Positions 18,980 to 28,130 of a stretch of DNA of 64,000 nucleotides are shown one piece after another; position 1 is the first letter of the stretch, and every line of letters starts with the position of its first letter. The notes beneath the pieces are model-generated. The model saw only the letters and a program-made list of their open reading frames with translations, ran no database searches and was not told where the DNA came from. Made by a program: the position numbers and the translations under genes. This stretch comes from Pyrinomonadaceae bacterium (lineage in GTDB: Bacteria; Acidobacteriota; Blastocatellia; Pyrinomonadales; Pyrinomonadaceae), in assembly GCA_028284415.1 (NCBI GenBank), contig JANQRU010000007.1:868001-932000 (forward strand), in the 5' to 3' direction.

Positions 18980-19576
18980 ATGATTACGGAACTTTTTCCA
19001 ACATTTACACTACAGCTTGGCAAACTGAAAGATAAAATCAGCGATGATGAATATTTTGAACTTTGCCAAATAAATGAATGCCTAGTAATCGAACGCAACA
19101 AAGACGGCGATTTTGAGATCAAAACCCTCAATGGCGGAAACGACAGTTTGCGAAATAGCGAAATCAGTTTTCAAATCGCAAATTGGGCAAAGGAAACGGG
19201 AAACGGCTTTTGTTTTTCGGCTTTTATAGGTTTCACTTTACCAAATGGAGCAACTCGTGCCGCCGATTTTGCTTGGCTTTCAAACGAGAAATGGGAGAAT
19301 CTTAAAGATGAAAAAAAAGAAAAATTCGCTCCCGTTTGTCCTGATTTTGTCGTCGAAGTCAAAGGCTGGCAAGAAGACTTGAAAACCTTACAAAACAAAA
19401 TGCTGGAATACATCGAAAACGGCGTTTCACTCGGCTGGCTAATAAGTCCGCAAACAAAAGAAGTTTATGTTTATCGCCCAAATAAGCAAGTTGAGATTTT
19501 AGAAAATCCAGCAGGAATTTCGGGCGAATCGGTTCTGGAAGATTTTACTCTGGATTTGAAAGAGATTTGGGATTAA
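18980..19576 (+). CDS. Uma2-family putative endonuclease (PD-(D/E)XK fold)
   Basis: 198 residues from the ATG at 18980, which has TGAGGA 6 nt before it; an ATG at 18968 overlaps that ribosome binding site. Family blocks: LNGGNDSLRNSEISFQIANW, ADFAWLSNEKWENL, CPDFVVEVKGWQEDL (the D and E-x-K of the nuclease core), YIENGVSLGWLI and VYRPNKQVEIL. Uma2 proteins are abundant in bacteria with mobile or defence associations, and activity is unproven for most. It is the intact paralogue of the broken gene at 4176-4805. Confidence 0.85.
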   Translation: MITELFPTFTLQLGKLKDKISDDEYFELCQINECLVIERNKDGDFEIKTLNGGNDSLRNSEISFQIANWAKETGNGFCFSAFIGFTLPNGATRAADFAWLSNEKWENLKDEKKEKFAPVCPDFVVEVKGWQEDLKTLQNKMLEYIENGVSLGWLISPQTKEVYVYRPNKQVEILENPAGISGESVLEDFTLDLKEIWD

Positions 19577-19585
19577 TATCTTATT

Positions 19586-20350
19586 CTATTCTGCTAATGC
19601 AATCATTAATTTACTAAGAATATCTTCTCGCTCGATTACCCCTTTTAGTTTTCCTTCACTATCACAAACAATTAGTTCGTCAACGCTATTTTCTTCCATT
19701 TTTTTAAGAGCCTCTATATTCTTTGTATCCTCTGTTATTTTAACTGTTATCAATCCTGGGAAAATATTTAAACTCTCAGATTTCCCTTTGTTAATTACCT
19801 TAATAAATTCGTTTCCTAAATTATTATTCTCCAAGATTTTGGACATTTTATCTTTGCTTATGAACGCGATTACCTCTTTATTATTATTTACAATAACCAC
19901 AAACCTAAAGTTTCTAAATGCTGATAGTGCCTTAATATACTGTTTTACTGCCCAAACATCATAATAGTTTTCTCCTTTGCCTAACTCTAACGTAACAATT
20001 TTTTTGCCTCGTTCAGATTTGTCTTTAAGTTCCTCAAGTTTACCCCGCAAACTATTAACAGAACCTTTTTCGATTACCTCTAGTTTATTGTCTTTTGGTA
20101 ATTCATCAATTAAGCTAGAATCAGTTTTAACCTTCTCATTAGCAATTTCCTTAAAAGTTGCCTCAACTCCGCCAGCCTTAAATGAAGCAATTTTTTCTGC
20201 AAAAATTAGATAAACCAAAATTGGAGAAAGGAGAATAAATGGATAGGTAATGCCTTCTTCTATCTTAATCCATTTTAATACCCAATAAATTCCTATGGAA
20301 ACTAAGATAAATATAAATGCTCCCAAAATTGCTTTAGTTTCTTTTGTCAT
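19586..20350 (-). CDS. Membrane protein with a cytoplasmic CBS-domain pair
   Basis: Two hydrophobic helices near the N-terminus (AILGAFIFILVSIGIYWVL and YPFILLSPILVYLIFA) are followed by a charged linker, then two CBS motifs: KYIKALSAFRNFRFVVIV and EENSVDELIVCDSEGKLKGVIERED. The CBS pair probably senses adenine nucleotides and here could control an associated partner. The ATG at 20350 follows AAGGTGG; an in-frame TTG at 20374 has a GAGG only 2 nt away and is less likely. It converges on the Uma2 gene. Confidence 0.72.
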   Translation of the reverse strand: MTKETKAILGAFIFILVSIGIYWVLKWIKIEEGITYPFILLSPILVYLIFAEKIASFKAGGVEATFKEIANEKVKTDSSLIDELPKDNKLEVIEKGSVNSLRGKLEELKDKSERGKKIVTLELGKGENYYDVWAVKQYIKALSAFRNFRFVVIVNNNKEVIAFISKDKMSKILENNNLGNEFIKVINKGKSESLNIFPGLITVKITEDTKNIEALKKMEENSVDELIVCDSEGKLKGVIEREDILSKLMIALAE

Positions 20351-20582
20351 TTTATTATTTGCCACCTTAATCAATACCTCTTAGCTAAAAACATTTTGCG
20401 ATTTGCAAATTAAATTTGTTTATTTCCGAAACTTCTTGCTTTAACTATGAATGAGATTTTCACCAAATATATTACACATTACACAAAAATCTAAATAATA
20501 AAATGATTCTATAGGGCATAAACATTCCTTCCTATTTCTGATAAACTTTAGGCATAAGAATTGCTTTTAACATAAAATAGAT

Positions 20583-21683
20583 ATGAACTTTTCATTTGAT
20601 AAAAACTTAAACGAGATAGCGGAAAAAGTCGAACGGGATGTGCGTCTGACCTTTGATGAGGGGATGGCTTTGTTTGAAACTCAAGATTTAAACGGTCTTG
20701 GCAAACTGGCTGATTTTGTGCGACGTGAGAAGCACGGGAAAGATACTTATTACAATGTAAATCGACATTTTAATCATACGAATATTTGTATTGCGGATTG
20801 TAAATTCTGTGGTTTTTACAGGCGTGCAAGACAAGATGATGCTTATACGCATTCGATTGATGAAGGTGTCGAAATTGCTCGAACAGCCGTAAATGAAGGT
20901 GCGACTGAACTGCATATTGTCGGTGGTTTGAACACAAAATTGCCGTTTGAGTATTACACGGATTTGTTTTCGTCTTTGAAACGAGAATTTCCAAAACTTC
21001 ATTTGAAAGCCTTGACGATGGTTGAACTTGATTTCTTTGCAAGATTTTACAAGATGTCGGACGAAGAAGTTATCGAAAAACTAATCGAATCAGGAATGGA
21101 CTCGTGCCCAGGCGGAGGTGCAGAGATTTTTGCTGAGCCGACTCGTTCGAGAATTTGCGACCATAAATGTGACGGCGATAGATGGCTTGAACTTGCAGGC
21201 AAAGTTCACAAAGCGGGAATCAAAACAAATGCGACGATGCTTTATGGACACATCGAGACTATGGAAGACCGCATTGACCATTTGATAAAACTTCGTGAAC
21301 AACAAGACGATACAGGCGGTTTCCAATGCTTTATTCCGTTAGCTTTTTATCCGCCGGGAACAGCACTTTCAAATCTGCCCGGACCTGACGCAATTGATAA
21401 TTTGAAAACAATCGCCATCTCGCGTTTGATGCTGGATAACTTTGACCACATCAAAGCATATTGGGTAATGCTCGGCAAAGACATCGCTCAAACAGCACTT
21501 CACTTCGGGGCAAACGACCTCGATGGAACGATCACCGATGGCGGCGAATTAACGCACGCTTATGCAGATGAAGGCGATGTTAAAATGAGCAAAACAGAAC
21601 TCATTACTTTAATAGAAAACGCAGGTTTTGAAGCAGTCGAACGAGACACAGTTTATAATCGAGTCGAAAAAGCAACGGTGTAA
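20583..21683 (+). CDS. mqnE: Aminodeoxyfutalosine synthase, radical SAM
   Basis: 366 residues. The radical SAM cluster motif is C69-x3-C73-x2-C76 ([15 protein letters not shown]). The C-terminal half has [37 protein letters not shown] and [10 protein letters not shown], the MqnE pattern. MqnE joins 3-[(1-carboxyvinyl)oxy]benzoate to SAM to give aminodeoxyfutalosine, the first committed route to menaquinone in this pathway. MqnC is the close alternative; the ending [12 protein letters not shown] / VERDTVYN fits MqnE better. mqnP is at 1715; mqnA, B, C and D are not in the window. Confidence 0.88.
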   Translation: MNFSFDKNLNEIAEKVERDVRLTFDEGMALFETQDLNGLGKLADFVRREKHGKDTYYNVNRHFNHTNICIADCKFCGFYRRARQDDAYTHSIDEGVEIARTAVNEGATELHIVGGLNTKLPFEYYTDLFSSLKREFPKLHLKALTMVELDFFARFYKMSDEEVIEKLIESGMDSCPGGGAEIFAEPTRSRICDHKCDGDRWLELAGKVHKAGIKTNATMLYGHIETMEDRIDHLIKLREQQDDTGGFQCFIPLAFYPPGTALSNLPGPDAIDNLKTIAISRLMLDNFDHIKAYWVMLGKDIAQTALHFGANDLDGTITDGGELTHAYADEGDVKMSKTELITLIENAGFEAVERDTVYNRVEKATV

Positions 21684-21724
21684 TTAGGTAAAGTCGTTAT
21701 ACAAAGCAATACGAGGAGAAAGTA

Positions 21725-22711
21725 ATGAAATCTATAGTCATTTTAAGTCTGCTTTTTTCTACATTTTTTGTTTTTGATATTTCGGCACAGACTTTACTTA
21801 TAAAAAATGAAATTCCCGATGACCTTTTGATTACGCTTACAAAGGATCACTATCGAAATAGAAACTACTTTGAAATGTCAATAAATTCTAACGGCGAATT
21901 TACTTTTCCAAAGAATCCGAAGTTTCTTGCCAATCTGCCTAGAGAAGTTTATGTACTTGGAAAACCAATTAAAAATCCTAAATACTTAAAGCCCAAATTA
22001 TCTAGTGAAAAATTGAAGCAATTAGTAGCAGAATTTGAGAAAGTAGATTTTTTCAGCTTAACTGAAGATACCGCCTTTAAAACCGGGAAAATTCCATGCA
22101 GTACTCACGCAACAACAGATATTATTTCGATTACGATAAATGGACAAACTAAAGAAGTTTCCAATTATCTTGGTTGTTCCAGTAAACGCAATCGCTTGCT
22201 TCGAAACTTAGCAGAAAGAATTCACGGTGCGAGCATTTGGAATTATGAAAACAATGAGATTCCGGAAGTTTTTGAAATCTGGTATAGAGTTACTGATGCC
22301 AGTAAAATTGAGCAAGATTTTACAATCAATGGCGAAGGTAAAATTGTCAAGAAATTTTTCTGGGAAATAGATGCTAAATCTGGACAAAAACTTTACGCAT
22401 CATACCCTTTGAAAACCAAAACCGTAGGCAAACTCTCCAAAATACAAATAAAAGAATTAATGGACGAATTCGAAAAAGCTGTCTTTTCAACATTCAGATA
22501 TTCACTATTAACTAAGTACAGCGGTTGCATAAATGAAGCAGGATTAAATGAACATAAAAGGGCTCACATTAATGTACAGATGAATCATATTGCACAAATG
22601 TACGCGTCACTATACAAGGATTGCAAACCAAAACCCGAAACCGATGCAGCGAAATTTGAATATATAAACACGGTAATCAAGAAGTTATTGAAAGACAATA
22701 AACTTATATGA
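21725..22711 (+). CDS. Secreted hypothetical protein with DUF6438-like repeats
   Basis: 328 residues, strong Shine-Dalgarno (GAGGAGAAAG). The signal peptide ends near DISAQ. The region LKQLVAEFEKVDFFSLTE, IPCSTHATTDIISITINGQT and SNYLGC resembles the DUF6438 domain found in the lipoprotein at 23305, and a second similar unit seems to cover IKELMDEFEKAVF to the C-terminus. Function unknown. It lies 41 bp after mqnE on the same strand. Confidence 0.62.
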   Translation: MKSIVILSLLFSTFFVFDISAQTLLIKNEIPDDLLITLTKDHYRNRNYFEMSINSNGEFTFPKNPKFLANLPREVYVLGKPIKNPKYLKPKLSSEKLKQLVAEFEKVDFFSLTEDTAFKTGKIPCSTHATTDIISITINGQTKEVSNYLGCSSKRNRLLRNLAERIHGASIWNYENNEIPEVFEIWYRVTDASKIEQDFTINGEGKIVKKFFWEIDAKSGQKLYASYPLKTKTVGKLSKIQIKELMDEFEKAVFSTFRYSLLTKYSGCINEAGLNEHKRAHINVQMNHIAQMYASLYKDCKPKPETDAAKFEYINTVIKKLLKDNKLI

Positions 22712-22768
22712 ACGCAATACTGTTTACAGTTGAGTCGAAAAAGCAACAGTATAGAGTTATTTTGGAAA

Positions 22769-23275
22769 ATGATTATCATTCGCAACGAAAAACCTTCTGA
22801 TTACAAAGATGTTTATAGCGTCAACAAATTAGCTTTTGAACAAGAAGGTGAAGCTGATTTGGTTAAACGGCTTCGCAAAATAAAACCTCACATTTCTTTA
22901 GTTGCGGAAAAAAATAATGAAATCATTGGACATATTTTCTTTTCACCAGTTACGATTGAGCCGACAGATGAAAACTTCAACGCTGTAGGGCTTGCACCGA
23001 TGGCTGTTTTGCCTGAATTCCAGAATCAGAGCGTTGGTTCGGCATTGGTCAAATGCGGATTGGAAGAATGTAAAAATCAAAACTTTGACGCTTGTTTTGT
23101 TCTCGGACATCCCGAATATTACCCACGTTTTGGTTTTCAGACGGCTAAAGAAAATGGCTTTGATTGCGAATATGAAGTGCCTAATGAAGTTTTTATGGTT
23201 TTGGAATTAAAACCGAATTCATTAAAAGACCGAACTGGCACAGTTAAATATGACGTTGAATTTGCGAAAGTGTAA
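22769..23275 (+). CDS. GNAT-family N-acetyltransferase (YhbS-like)
   Basis: 168 residues from ATG 22769; an ATG at 22730 in frame adds 13 atypical residues. The GNAT fold is shown by IRNEKPSDYKDVYSVNKLAF, IIGHIFFSPVTIE, the acetyl-CoA loop PEFQNQSVGSALVKCGLE (V/Q-x-x-G-x-G/A) and LGHPEYYPRFGF. The last segment is typical of the YhbS-like COG3153 group. Substrate unknown. It sits between two DUF6438 genes. Confidence 0.82.
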   Translation: MIIIRNEKPSDYKDVYSVNKLAFEQEGEADLVKRLRKIKPHISLVAEKNNEIIGHIFFSPVTIEPTDENFNAVGLAPMAVLPEFQNQSVGSALVKCGLEECKNQNFDACFVLGHPEYYPRFGFQTAKENGFDCEYEVPNEVFMVLELKPNSLKDRTGTVKYDVEFAKV

Positions 23276-23304
23276 AATAAGCGACGCTGTGAGGAATAAA
23301 TAAA

Positions 23305-23829
23305 ATGAGAAAATCTGCACTTGTAATTTTGTTTGTAAGTTTGGTTTTTCTGCTTGCGTGTGAAAGTAATAATCCAAATCAAACCGACATTTCGATAAGT
23401 CCCGATTCGATTGAGGATGTTTTTCCGACAGACGATAGTATTCCCGAAGACTTGATTATTCGTTTGCAAAGAACCCCTTGTTATGGGGAATGTCCCGCTT
23501 ATATGATGACAGTCAAAGCTGATGGAAAAGTTAGTTTTTTCGGACAAAATCATGTCAAATACAAAGGTCAGACCGAAGATAAAATAAACAAAGAAAAAAT
23601 CAAGCAATTAATTCAAGAGTTTAAGAAAGCGGACTTTTTTAACCTTGAAGATAATTACACGTCAAAAAATTGTGCGACGGACAATCCAACTGTTCGCACA
23701 ACTCTCTTCATCAATGGTAAAACAAAAAAAATCGAACATGACAAAGGTTGCGAGGCACCGAAAGAATTGATTGCTTTGGAAGACAAAATTGATAAAATTG
23801 TGGGTACTGAAAAATGGGTAAATAAGTAG
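23305..23829 (+). CDS. DUF6438 lipoprotein
   Basis: 174 residues. Lipobox FLLAC with Cys19 as lipidation site, so it is membrane-bound on the outer side. The domain has the DUF6438 hallmark RTPCYGECPAYMMTV, then GKVSFFGQNHVKYKG, IQEFKKADFFNLEDNY and KKIEHDKGCEAP. Conserved cysteines (CYGEC and KGC) suggest disulfides. Function unknown. It is 29 bp downstream of the GNAT gene. Confidence 0.78.
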   Translation: MRKSALVILFVSLVFLLACESNNPNQTDISISPDSIEDVFPTDDSIPEDLIIRLQRTPCYGECPAYMMTVKADGKVSFFGQNHVKYKGQTEDKINKEKIKQLIQEFKKADFFNLEDNYTSKNCATDNPTVRTTLFINGKTKKIEHDKGCEAPKELIALEDKIDKIVGTEKWVNK

Positions 23830-23850
23830 AAAGAGTCGTAATCTTGAAAA

Positions 23851-24195
23851 ATGCTAAAGAAGGATAAACTAACTCAAAAAATCAAGATTAAATCAAAAAT
23901 TGAGGAAAATGGTTGGAAAATTTACCAACTAGACAACTCCGAATGGTGGGAAAATGAAGTTTGGGAAATGGAATCTACTTGGTCACCACTTGGTAAAAGA
24001 GCATTTGTAGTATTTGAAAATGATCCTATGTCTTATGACGATAAAATTTTAGAGCCTTGGGCAGTCACAACTTCTCCAAAACGCTTAAAACATCGCAACG
24101 GTGAATCTGGTGATTTTCAAATTAGTTTGACAAGCAACTGGCAAAAAGACTTACCAAAACTTATCGAATATCTTTCAACACTCCGTAATAAATAA
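23851..24195 (+). CDS. Hypothetical protein, 114 aa
   Basis: A soluble, tryptophan-rich protein (WKIYQLDNSEWWENEVWEMESTW as a region) with no signal peptide or transmembrane segment. I do not recognise a family. Its stop codon is directly followed by the ATG of the COQ7-like gene with no gap, so the two are very likely cotranslated. Confidence 0.6.
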   Translation: MLKKDKLTQKIKIKSKIEENGWKIYQLDNSEWWENEVWEMESTWSPLGKRAFVVFENDPMSYDDKILEPWAVTTSPKRLKHRNGESGDFQISLTSNWQKDLPKLIEYLSTLRNK

Positions 24196-24687
24196 ATGGC
24201 AAAAACTGCTCGCCAAAAGCTAATTCGTATCCTACAAAATGCTCATGCAGGTGAACTTGCCGCCGCTTATGCTTATCGAGGACATTGGAAATCTGTCCGA
24301 AACTCTGACGAAAAAACAAATATAAAAAGAATCGAAAAAGAAGAATGGGAACATCGAGAATGTGTCCGCAAATGGTTAACGGAATTAGAAGCAGAACCAA
24401 GAAAATTTCGTGAAGCTATATTTTGGACTATCGGCAGAAGTTTGGGAGTTTTGTGTTTTGTTTCAGGTTGGTTTTTCCCTATGTATTTTGCAGGAAGGCT
24501 CGAAAGTCAAAACACACAGGAATATGAAGACGCAGCGAGTTTTGCAAAAGAATTGAAAATGCAGGAGTGCTTTGATGATATGAAACATATGTCTGCAAAA
24601 GAACTCGAACACGAAGAATACTTTCGCAAAGTCGTCGCCAAACATCGCCTCTTGCCTTTGATGGTAAAATTCTTCAGATGGAGTTAA
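24196..24687 (+). CDS. COQ7-like ferritin-fold diiron protein
   Basis: 163 residues. The first block AHAGELAAAYAYRG matches the HAGE of demethoxyubiquinone hydroxylase (E20), followed by E50-x2-H53 (EEWEHRE). The second half provides a later Glu and KELEHEEYF, giving the two E-x2-H sets of a diiron site. A hydrophobic centre (TIGRSLGVLCFVSGWFFPM) is where COQ7 enters the membrane. COQ7 hydroxylates a ubiquinone precursor, but this organism shows menaquinone genes, so the substrate is open. Gene starts immediately after the stop of the preceding gene. Confidence 0.75.
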   Translation: MAKTARQKLIRILQNAHAGELAAAYAYRGHWKSVRNSDEKTNIKRIEKEEWEHRECVRKWLTELEAEPRKFREAIFWTIGRSLGVLCFVSGWFFPMYFAGRLESQNTQEYEDAASFAKELKMQECFDDMKHMSAKELEHEEYFRKVVAKHRLLPLMVKFFRWS

Positions 24688-24759
24688 ATTAAATATTACG
24701 CCTTCTGTTATTTTTCTTAAACTATCTGCTCTTGCAAATGGTTTTGACTTATTGAGCAA

Positions 24760-26085
24760 ATGAACAAACTTAACAAATTCGGTATTTTATTTTTTGCCTT
24801 CACATTGATTTTTGCTGTTTTTGCACAGGATAGTAAAACGCCTGTTTTTCAAGGGCAAACTCCCATCCGCGAAGTTGATACAACAACTAAACCTATTGAA
24901 AACCAAGTTCGGCAAGTTTTTCCATTTGAAGAAGACGGCGTTTATTTTTCTAACGATTTTGATGGTGCTAGATTAAATCAAATTGAAAAGACGGGCGAAA
25001 ACGAATACACGATTCTAATCACACCCGAAAATGCTCCGATAAATATGAGTCCTTGGTATGCTTTCAAAGTCTGGTCAAACAAGAAAAGCGAAATCAATGT
25101 CCGGCTAAAATACCCCGATTTTGCAAAGCATCGTTACTCACCGCAGATCAGCAAAGATGGCAGAAAATGGAAATTACTCAAATCAAAATACATCACCCAA
25201 GAGGAAAAAGGTGAGGGTGACACAATTGCGGCGACACGTCCAAAAAGAATCGTGATGCGACTCAAGGTCAGCCAAAAGCCGCTATGGGTTTCCGCTCAAG
25301 AACTTCAAACTTCAAAACATGTTTTTGCTTGGATGGATAAAATTGCCAAAAAGCGAAACCTCAAAATAACCGAAATCGGCAAAAGCAAATTGGGTCGTCC
25401 AATAAAAATGCTAACCATCGGTAAAAAAGATTCAAAAAATATGATGCTTGTTATTTCCCGACAGCATCCACCGGAAGTTACGGGATATTTAGCGATGCAA
25501 GCTTTTGTTGAAAAAATTGCTGATAAATCAAAACTCTCCAAAAAATTCCGCAAAGACTGGGCAATTTATGTCATTCCTTTAATGAATCCCGATGGCGTTG
25601 ATAATGGACATTGGCGACATAATGCGGGCGGGATTGATCTTAATCGCGATTGGACTAAATTTAATCAACCAGAAGGAAAATTGGTTAGCGAATTCTTAAA
25701 AAAACGCCAAGAGGAAACGGGCGGAAAATTTTATTTCGGCATAGATTTTCATTCAACCTGGGATGATATTTATTATCCGATGGGCAAAGATCAAACCAAT
25801 AGCCATATGCCGAATCTTGTTCATGATTGGCTGGATAAAATCAAAGAAGCTATTCCCAATTACGAACCGAACATCAGACCAACACAGCGTCTAAAACCCG
25901 CCATGGTTTCGCGGAATTATTTTTATTTTTCACACAAAATGGAAGCCATCGTTTATGAGATCGGCGATAATACCCCACGAAAATTTATTAAGAAAAAAGG
26001 GAAAGTTGCGGCAGTTGAATTAATGAAAATAATGCTCGCAAGACAGAATGCAAAAGCAACTTCGGCAAGTGCGAAAAGCTACTAA
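24760..26085 (+). CDS. Secreted M14-family zinc carboxypeptidase
   Basis: 441 residues, signal peptide ending at FAQ. Zinc motif H236-x2-E239 (RQHPPEVTG), substrate region GGIDLNRDW, third ligand His in FGIDFHSTWDD, and catalytic Glu in VYEIGDNTP. These are M14 carboxypeptidase features. An N-terminal beta domain of about 150 residues (YTILITPENAPINMSPWYAF, LKVSQKPLWV) precedes it. It probably removes C-terminal residues from peptides in the periplasm or outside. Confidence 0.87.
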   Translation: MNKLNKFGILFFAFTLIFAVFAQDSKTPVFQGQTPIREVDTTTKPIENQVRQVFPFEEDGVYFSNDFDGARLNQIEKTGENEYTILITPENAPINMSPWYAFKVWSNKKSEINVRLKYPDFAKHRYSPQISKDGRKWKLLKSKYITQEEKGEGDTIAATRPKRIVMRLKVSQKPLWVSAQELQTSKHVFAWMDKIAKKRNLKITEIGKSKLGRPIKMLTIGKKDSKNMMLVISRQHPPEVTGYLAMQAFVEKIADKSKLSKKFRKDWAIYVIPLMNPDGVDNGHWRHNAGGIDLNRDWTKFNQPEGKLVSEFLKKRQEETGGKFYFGIDFHSTWDDIYYPMGKDQTNSHMPNLVHDWLDKIKEAIPNYEPNIRPTQRLKPAMVSRNYFYFSHKMEAIVYEIGDNTPRKFIKKKGKVAAVELMKIMLARQNAKATSASAKSY

Positions 26086-26139
26086 GTTTATTAAAATCTA
26101 AAACGCTTTTATAAATTGAGTAATTCTCTTTTCCCTTAA

Positions 26140-27063
26140 ATGCCGAAAAAACGTAGTAAATTCAGACTAAAAATTGAAGAACTCGCCGTCCGTGTAGTTA
26201 TCGGCTCAATAGGAATTTTCCCTTATAAAACCTCTCTGAACATCGGCAAATTTATAGGTAGAACAGTTGTCAGACTTTTTCCGAAACTTGCTAAAACCGC
26301 CTATCGAAACCTCGAAATTGCTTACCCTGACATCAGCAAAGAAGAGAAAAAGCGTATTGTTACAGGAACTTTTGAATCGCTTGGAAGACATCTCGGATTT
26401 ATTTCCAAATTTAGAAAATTAGAACTCGAAGATATACACGAACGCTTTGAAGTTGTCGGTAAAGAAGAATATTTTGATCCCGCCGATAAAACGGGAAAAG
26501 GTATATTGTTTTTTACAGGGCATTTCGGAAGTTGGGAGGTTTTTAATCTTTTGCCGCCCGCATTTGGTTATCGGATAAATATCTTGGTACGTCGAATTGA
26601 TAATGCATTAGTTGAAAAATACGTCGATTCGATGCGTACAAAATTTGGTTCGGTAACTTTAGGTAAGAGAGAAGCACCTCGTAGAATGTTTAAGGTTCTG
26701 GAAGAAGGCGGAATGCTGGGAATTCTTGCTGATTTGAATGCACAGCGCCATGATGGTGTTTTTGTAGATTTTTTCGGAGTCCCTGCCGCAACAACAAAAA
26801 GTATCGCCAAGATCGCACTCAAAACTGGTGCGATTATTCTGCCCGCTTTTGCCGTCTGGGAAAAGGAAAAACAAAAGTATGTTGTTTATTTAGAACCACC
26901 GATTGACTATGAAAATACGGGAAATGCTGAAAAAGATATTCTGAATATTACGAAAGAGGTCACAAAATCAGTTGAAAAATATGTACGAAAATATCCTGAA
27001 CAATGGCTTTGGATTCACAAACGCTGGAATACAAGACCAAAAGGGGAAAAGGGATTATATTAA
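26140..27063 (+). CDS. Lysophospholipid acyltransferase, LpxL/HtrB type
   Basis: 307 residues. The acyltransferase H-x4-E motif is HFGSWE (near residue 128), followed by RRIDNALVEKYVDSMR, a central GGMLGILADLNAQRHDGVFVDFFG, and the C-terminal PEQWLWIHKRW seen in lipid A secondary acyltransferases. It would transfer acyl chains to lipid A or a similar lipid at the inner membrane, indicating a Gram-negative envelope. The N-terminal amphipathic region substitutes for a clear membrane helix. Starts 55 bp after the carboxypeptidase gene. Confidence 0.87.
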   Translation: MPKKRSKFRLKIEELAVRVVIGSIGIFPYKTSLNIGKFIGRTVVRLFPKLAKTAYRNLEIAYPDISKEEKKRIVTGTFESLGRHLGFISKFRKLELEDIHERFEVVGKEEYFDPADKTGKGILFFTGHFGSWEVFNLLPPAFGYRINILVRRIDNALVEKYVDSMRTKFGSVTLGKREAPRRMFKVLEEGGMLGILADLNAQRHDGVFVDFFGVPAATTKSIAKIALKTGAIILPAFAVWEKEKQKYVVYLEPPIDYENTGNAEKDILNITKEVTKSVEKYVRKYPEQWLWIHKRWNTRPKGEKGLY

Positions 27064-27083
27064 AATTATCAATAATTAAAGGC

Positions 27084-28046
27084 TTACCGCTGACTCTCTA
27101 AAAACCACTCGACAAACTTTTCAATTCCCTCTTCAATTTTTGTTTGCGGATTGTAGTCTAATAATTTCTTGGCTTTAGAAATATTTGCGTAGGTTTGCGG
27201 AACATCACCCGCTTGCATCGGATGGCGTTCGATAATTGCTTTTTTGCCAAGCTTTTCTTCTAATACCGAAATAAGCTTATGAAGTTCAACCGTTTGTGAT
27301 TCACCTAAGTTAATAATTTCATACATTGATTTATCGTAATCAATGGCTGCACGTACACCCTGAATTATGTCATCAATATAGGTGTAGTCACGTCTAGTTG
27401 TACCATCACCAAAAACAGGAATTGGTTTTCCTTCTGTAATGAGTCGGGCGAATTTATGGATTGCCAGATCAGGACGCTGGCACGCTCCATAAACGGTGAA
27501 AAACCTGAGACAGATTGTTCTGATATTGTATAGATGAGAATAGGCATAACATAAAACTTCGCCAGCGATTTTTGTTGCAGCATAAGGTGAAATAGGCTTT
27601 GCGGTTTTATCTTCTTCATTGAAAGGAACTTCACATCTCGCTCCGTAAATACTTGAAGATGAACCAAAGACAAATTGCTTTACATTAAATTCTTTTGCCA
27701 ACTCCAGTAAATTTAGAGTTCCATTCACATTGGTTTCTGCATAAAGCTGAGGCTTTTTTAATGAAGGACGAACACCTGCTCGGGCGGCGAGATGGACAAT
27801 TACGTCAAAATTGTTTTCGTCAAAAATCTTTCTTAGATTCTCTTCATCGCAAATGTCATTTTCGTATAGTTTAAAGCTTGAATTGTCAGCAAAAGCGGCG
27901 AGATTACGGCGTTTGCATTCGGGTGAGTAAAAATTATTAAAATTATCAATGACAGAAACGTTCCACGCACCTTCATTGAGCAAAGCTTTTACAAGATGCG
28001 AGCCGATAAAACCTGCTCCGCCTGTTACTAAGATGTTTTTATTCAC
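27084..28046 (-). CDS. NAD-dependent nucleotide-sugar epimerase (UDP-glucuronate 4-epimerase-like)
   Basis: 320 residues, extended short-chain dehydrogenase. N-terminal GGAGFIGSHLV binds NAD; catalytic SSSIYGA and PYAATK (Tyr-x3-Lys); FFTVYG and RRDYTYIDDIIQG lie in the substrate half. UDP-glucuronate or UDP-glucose 4-epimerase are the closest types. It would supply activated sugars to surface polysaccharide. Converges on the acyltransferase gene with a 20-bp gap. Confidence 0.87.
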   Translation of the reverse strand: MNKNILVTGGAGFIGSHLVKALLNEGAWNVSVIDNFNNFYSPECKRRNLAAFADNSSFKLYENDICDEENLRKIFDENNFDVIVHLAARAGVRPSLKKPQLYAETNVNGTLNLLELAKEFNVKQFVFGSSSSIYGARCEVPFNEEDKTAKPISPYAATKIAGEVLCYAYSHLYNIRTICLRFFTVYGACQRPDLAIHKFARLITEGKPIPVFGDGTTRRDYTYIDDIIQGVRAAIDYDKSMYEIINLGESQTVELHKLISVLEEKLGKKAIIERHPMQAGDVPQTYANISKAKKLLDYNPQTKIEEGIEKFVEWFLESQR

Positions 28047-28130
28047 GAGTGTTTGAAATTTGGGAAGAGTTTTAGTTTATTTCAAATCAAAAGAAAAACT
28101 ACACTTTTTTTCGCAGTTTGGCAAAGGAAT

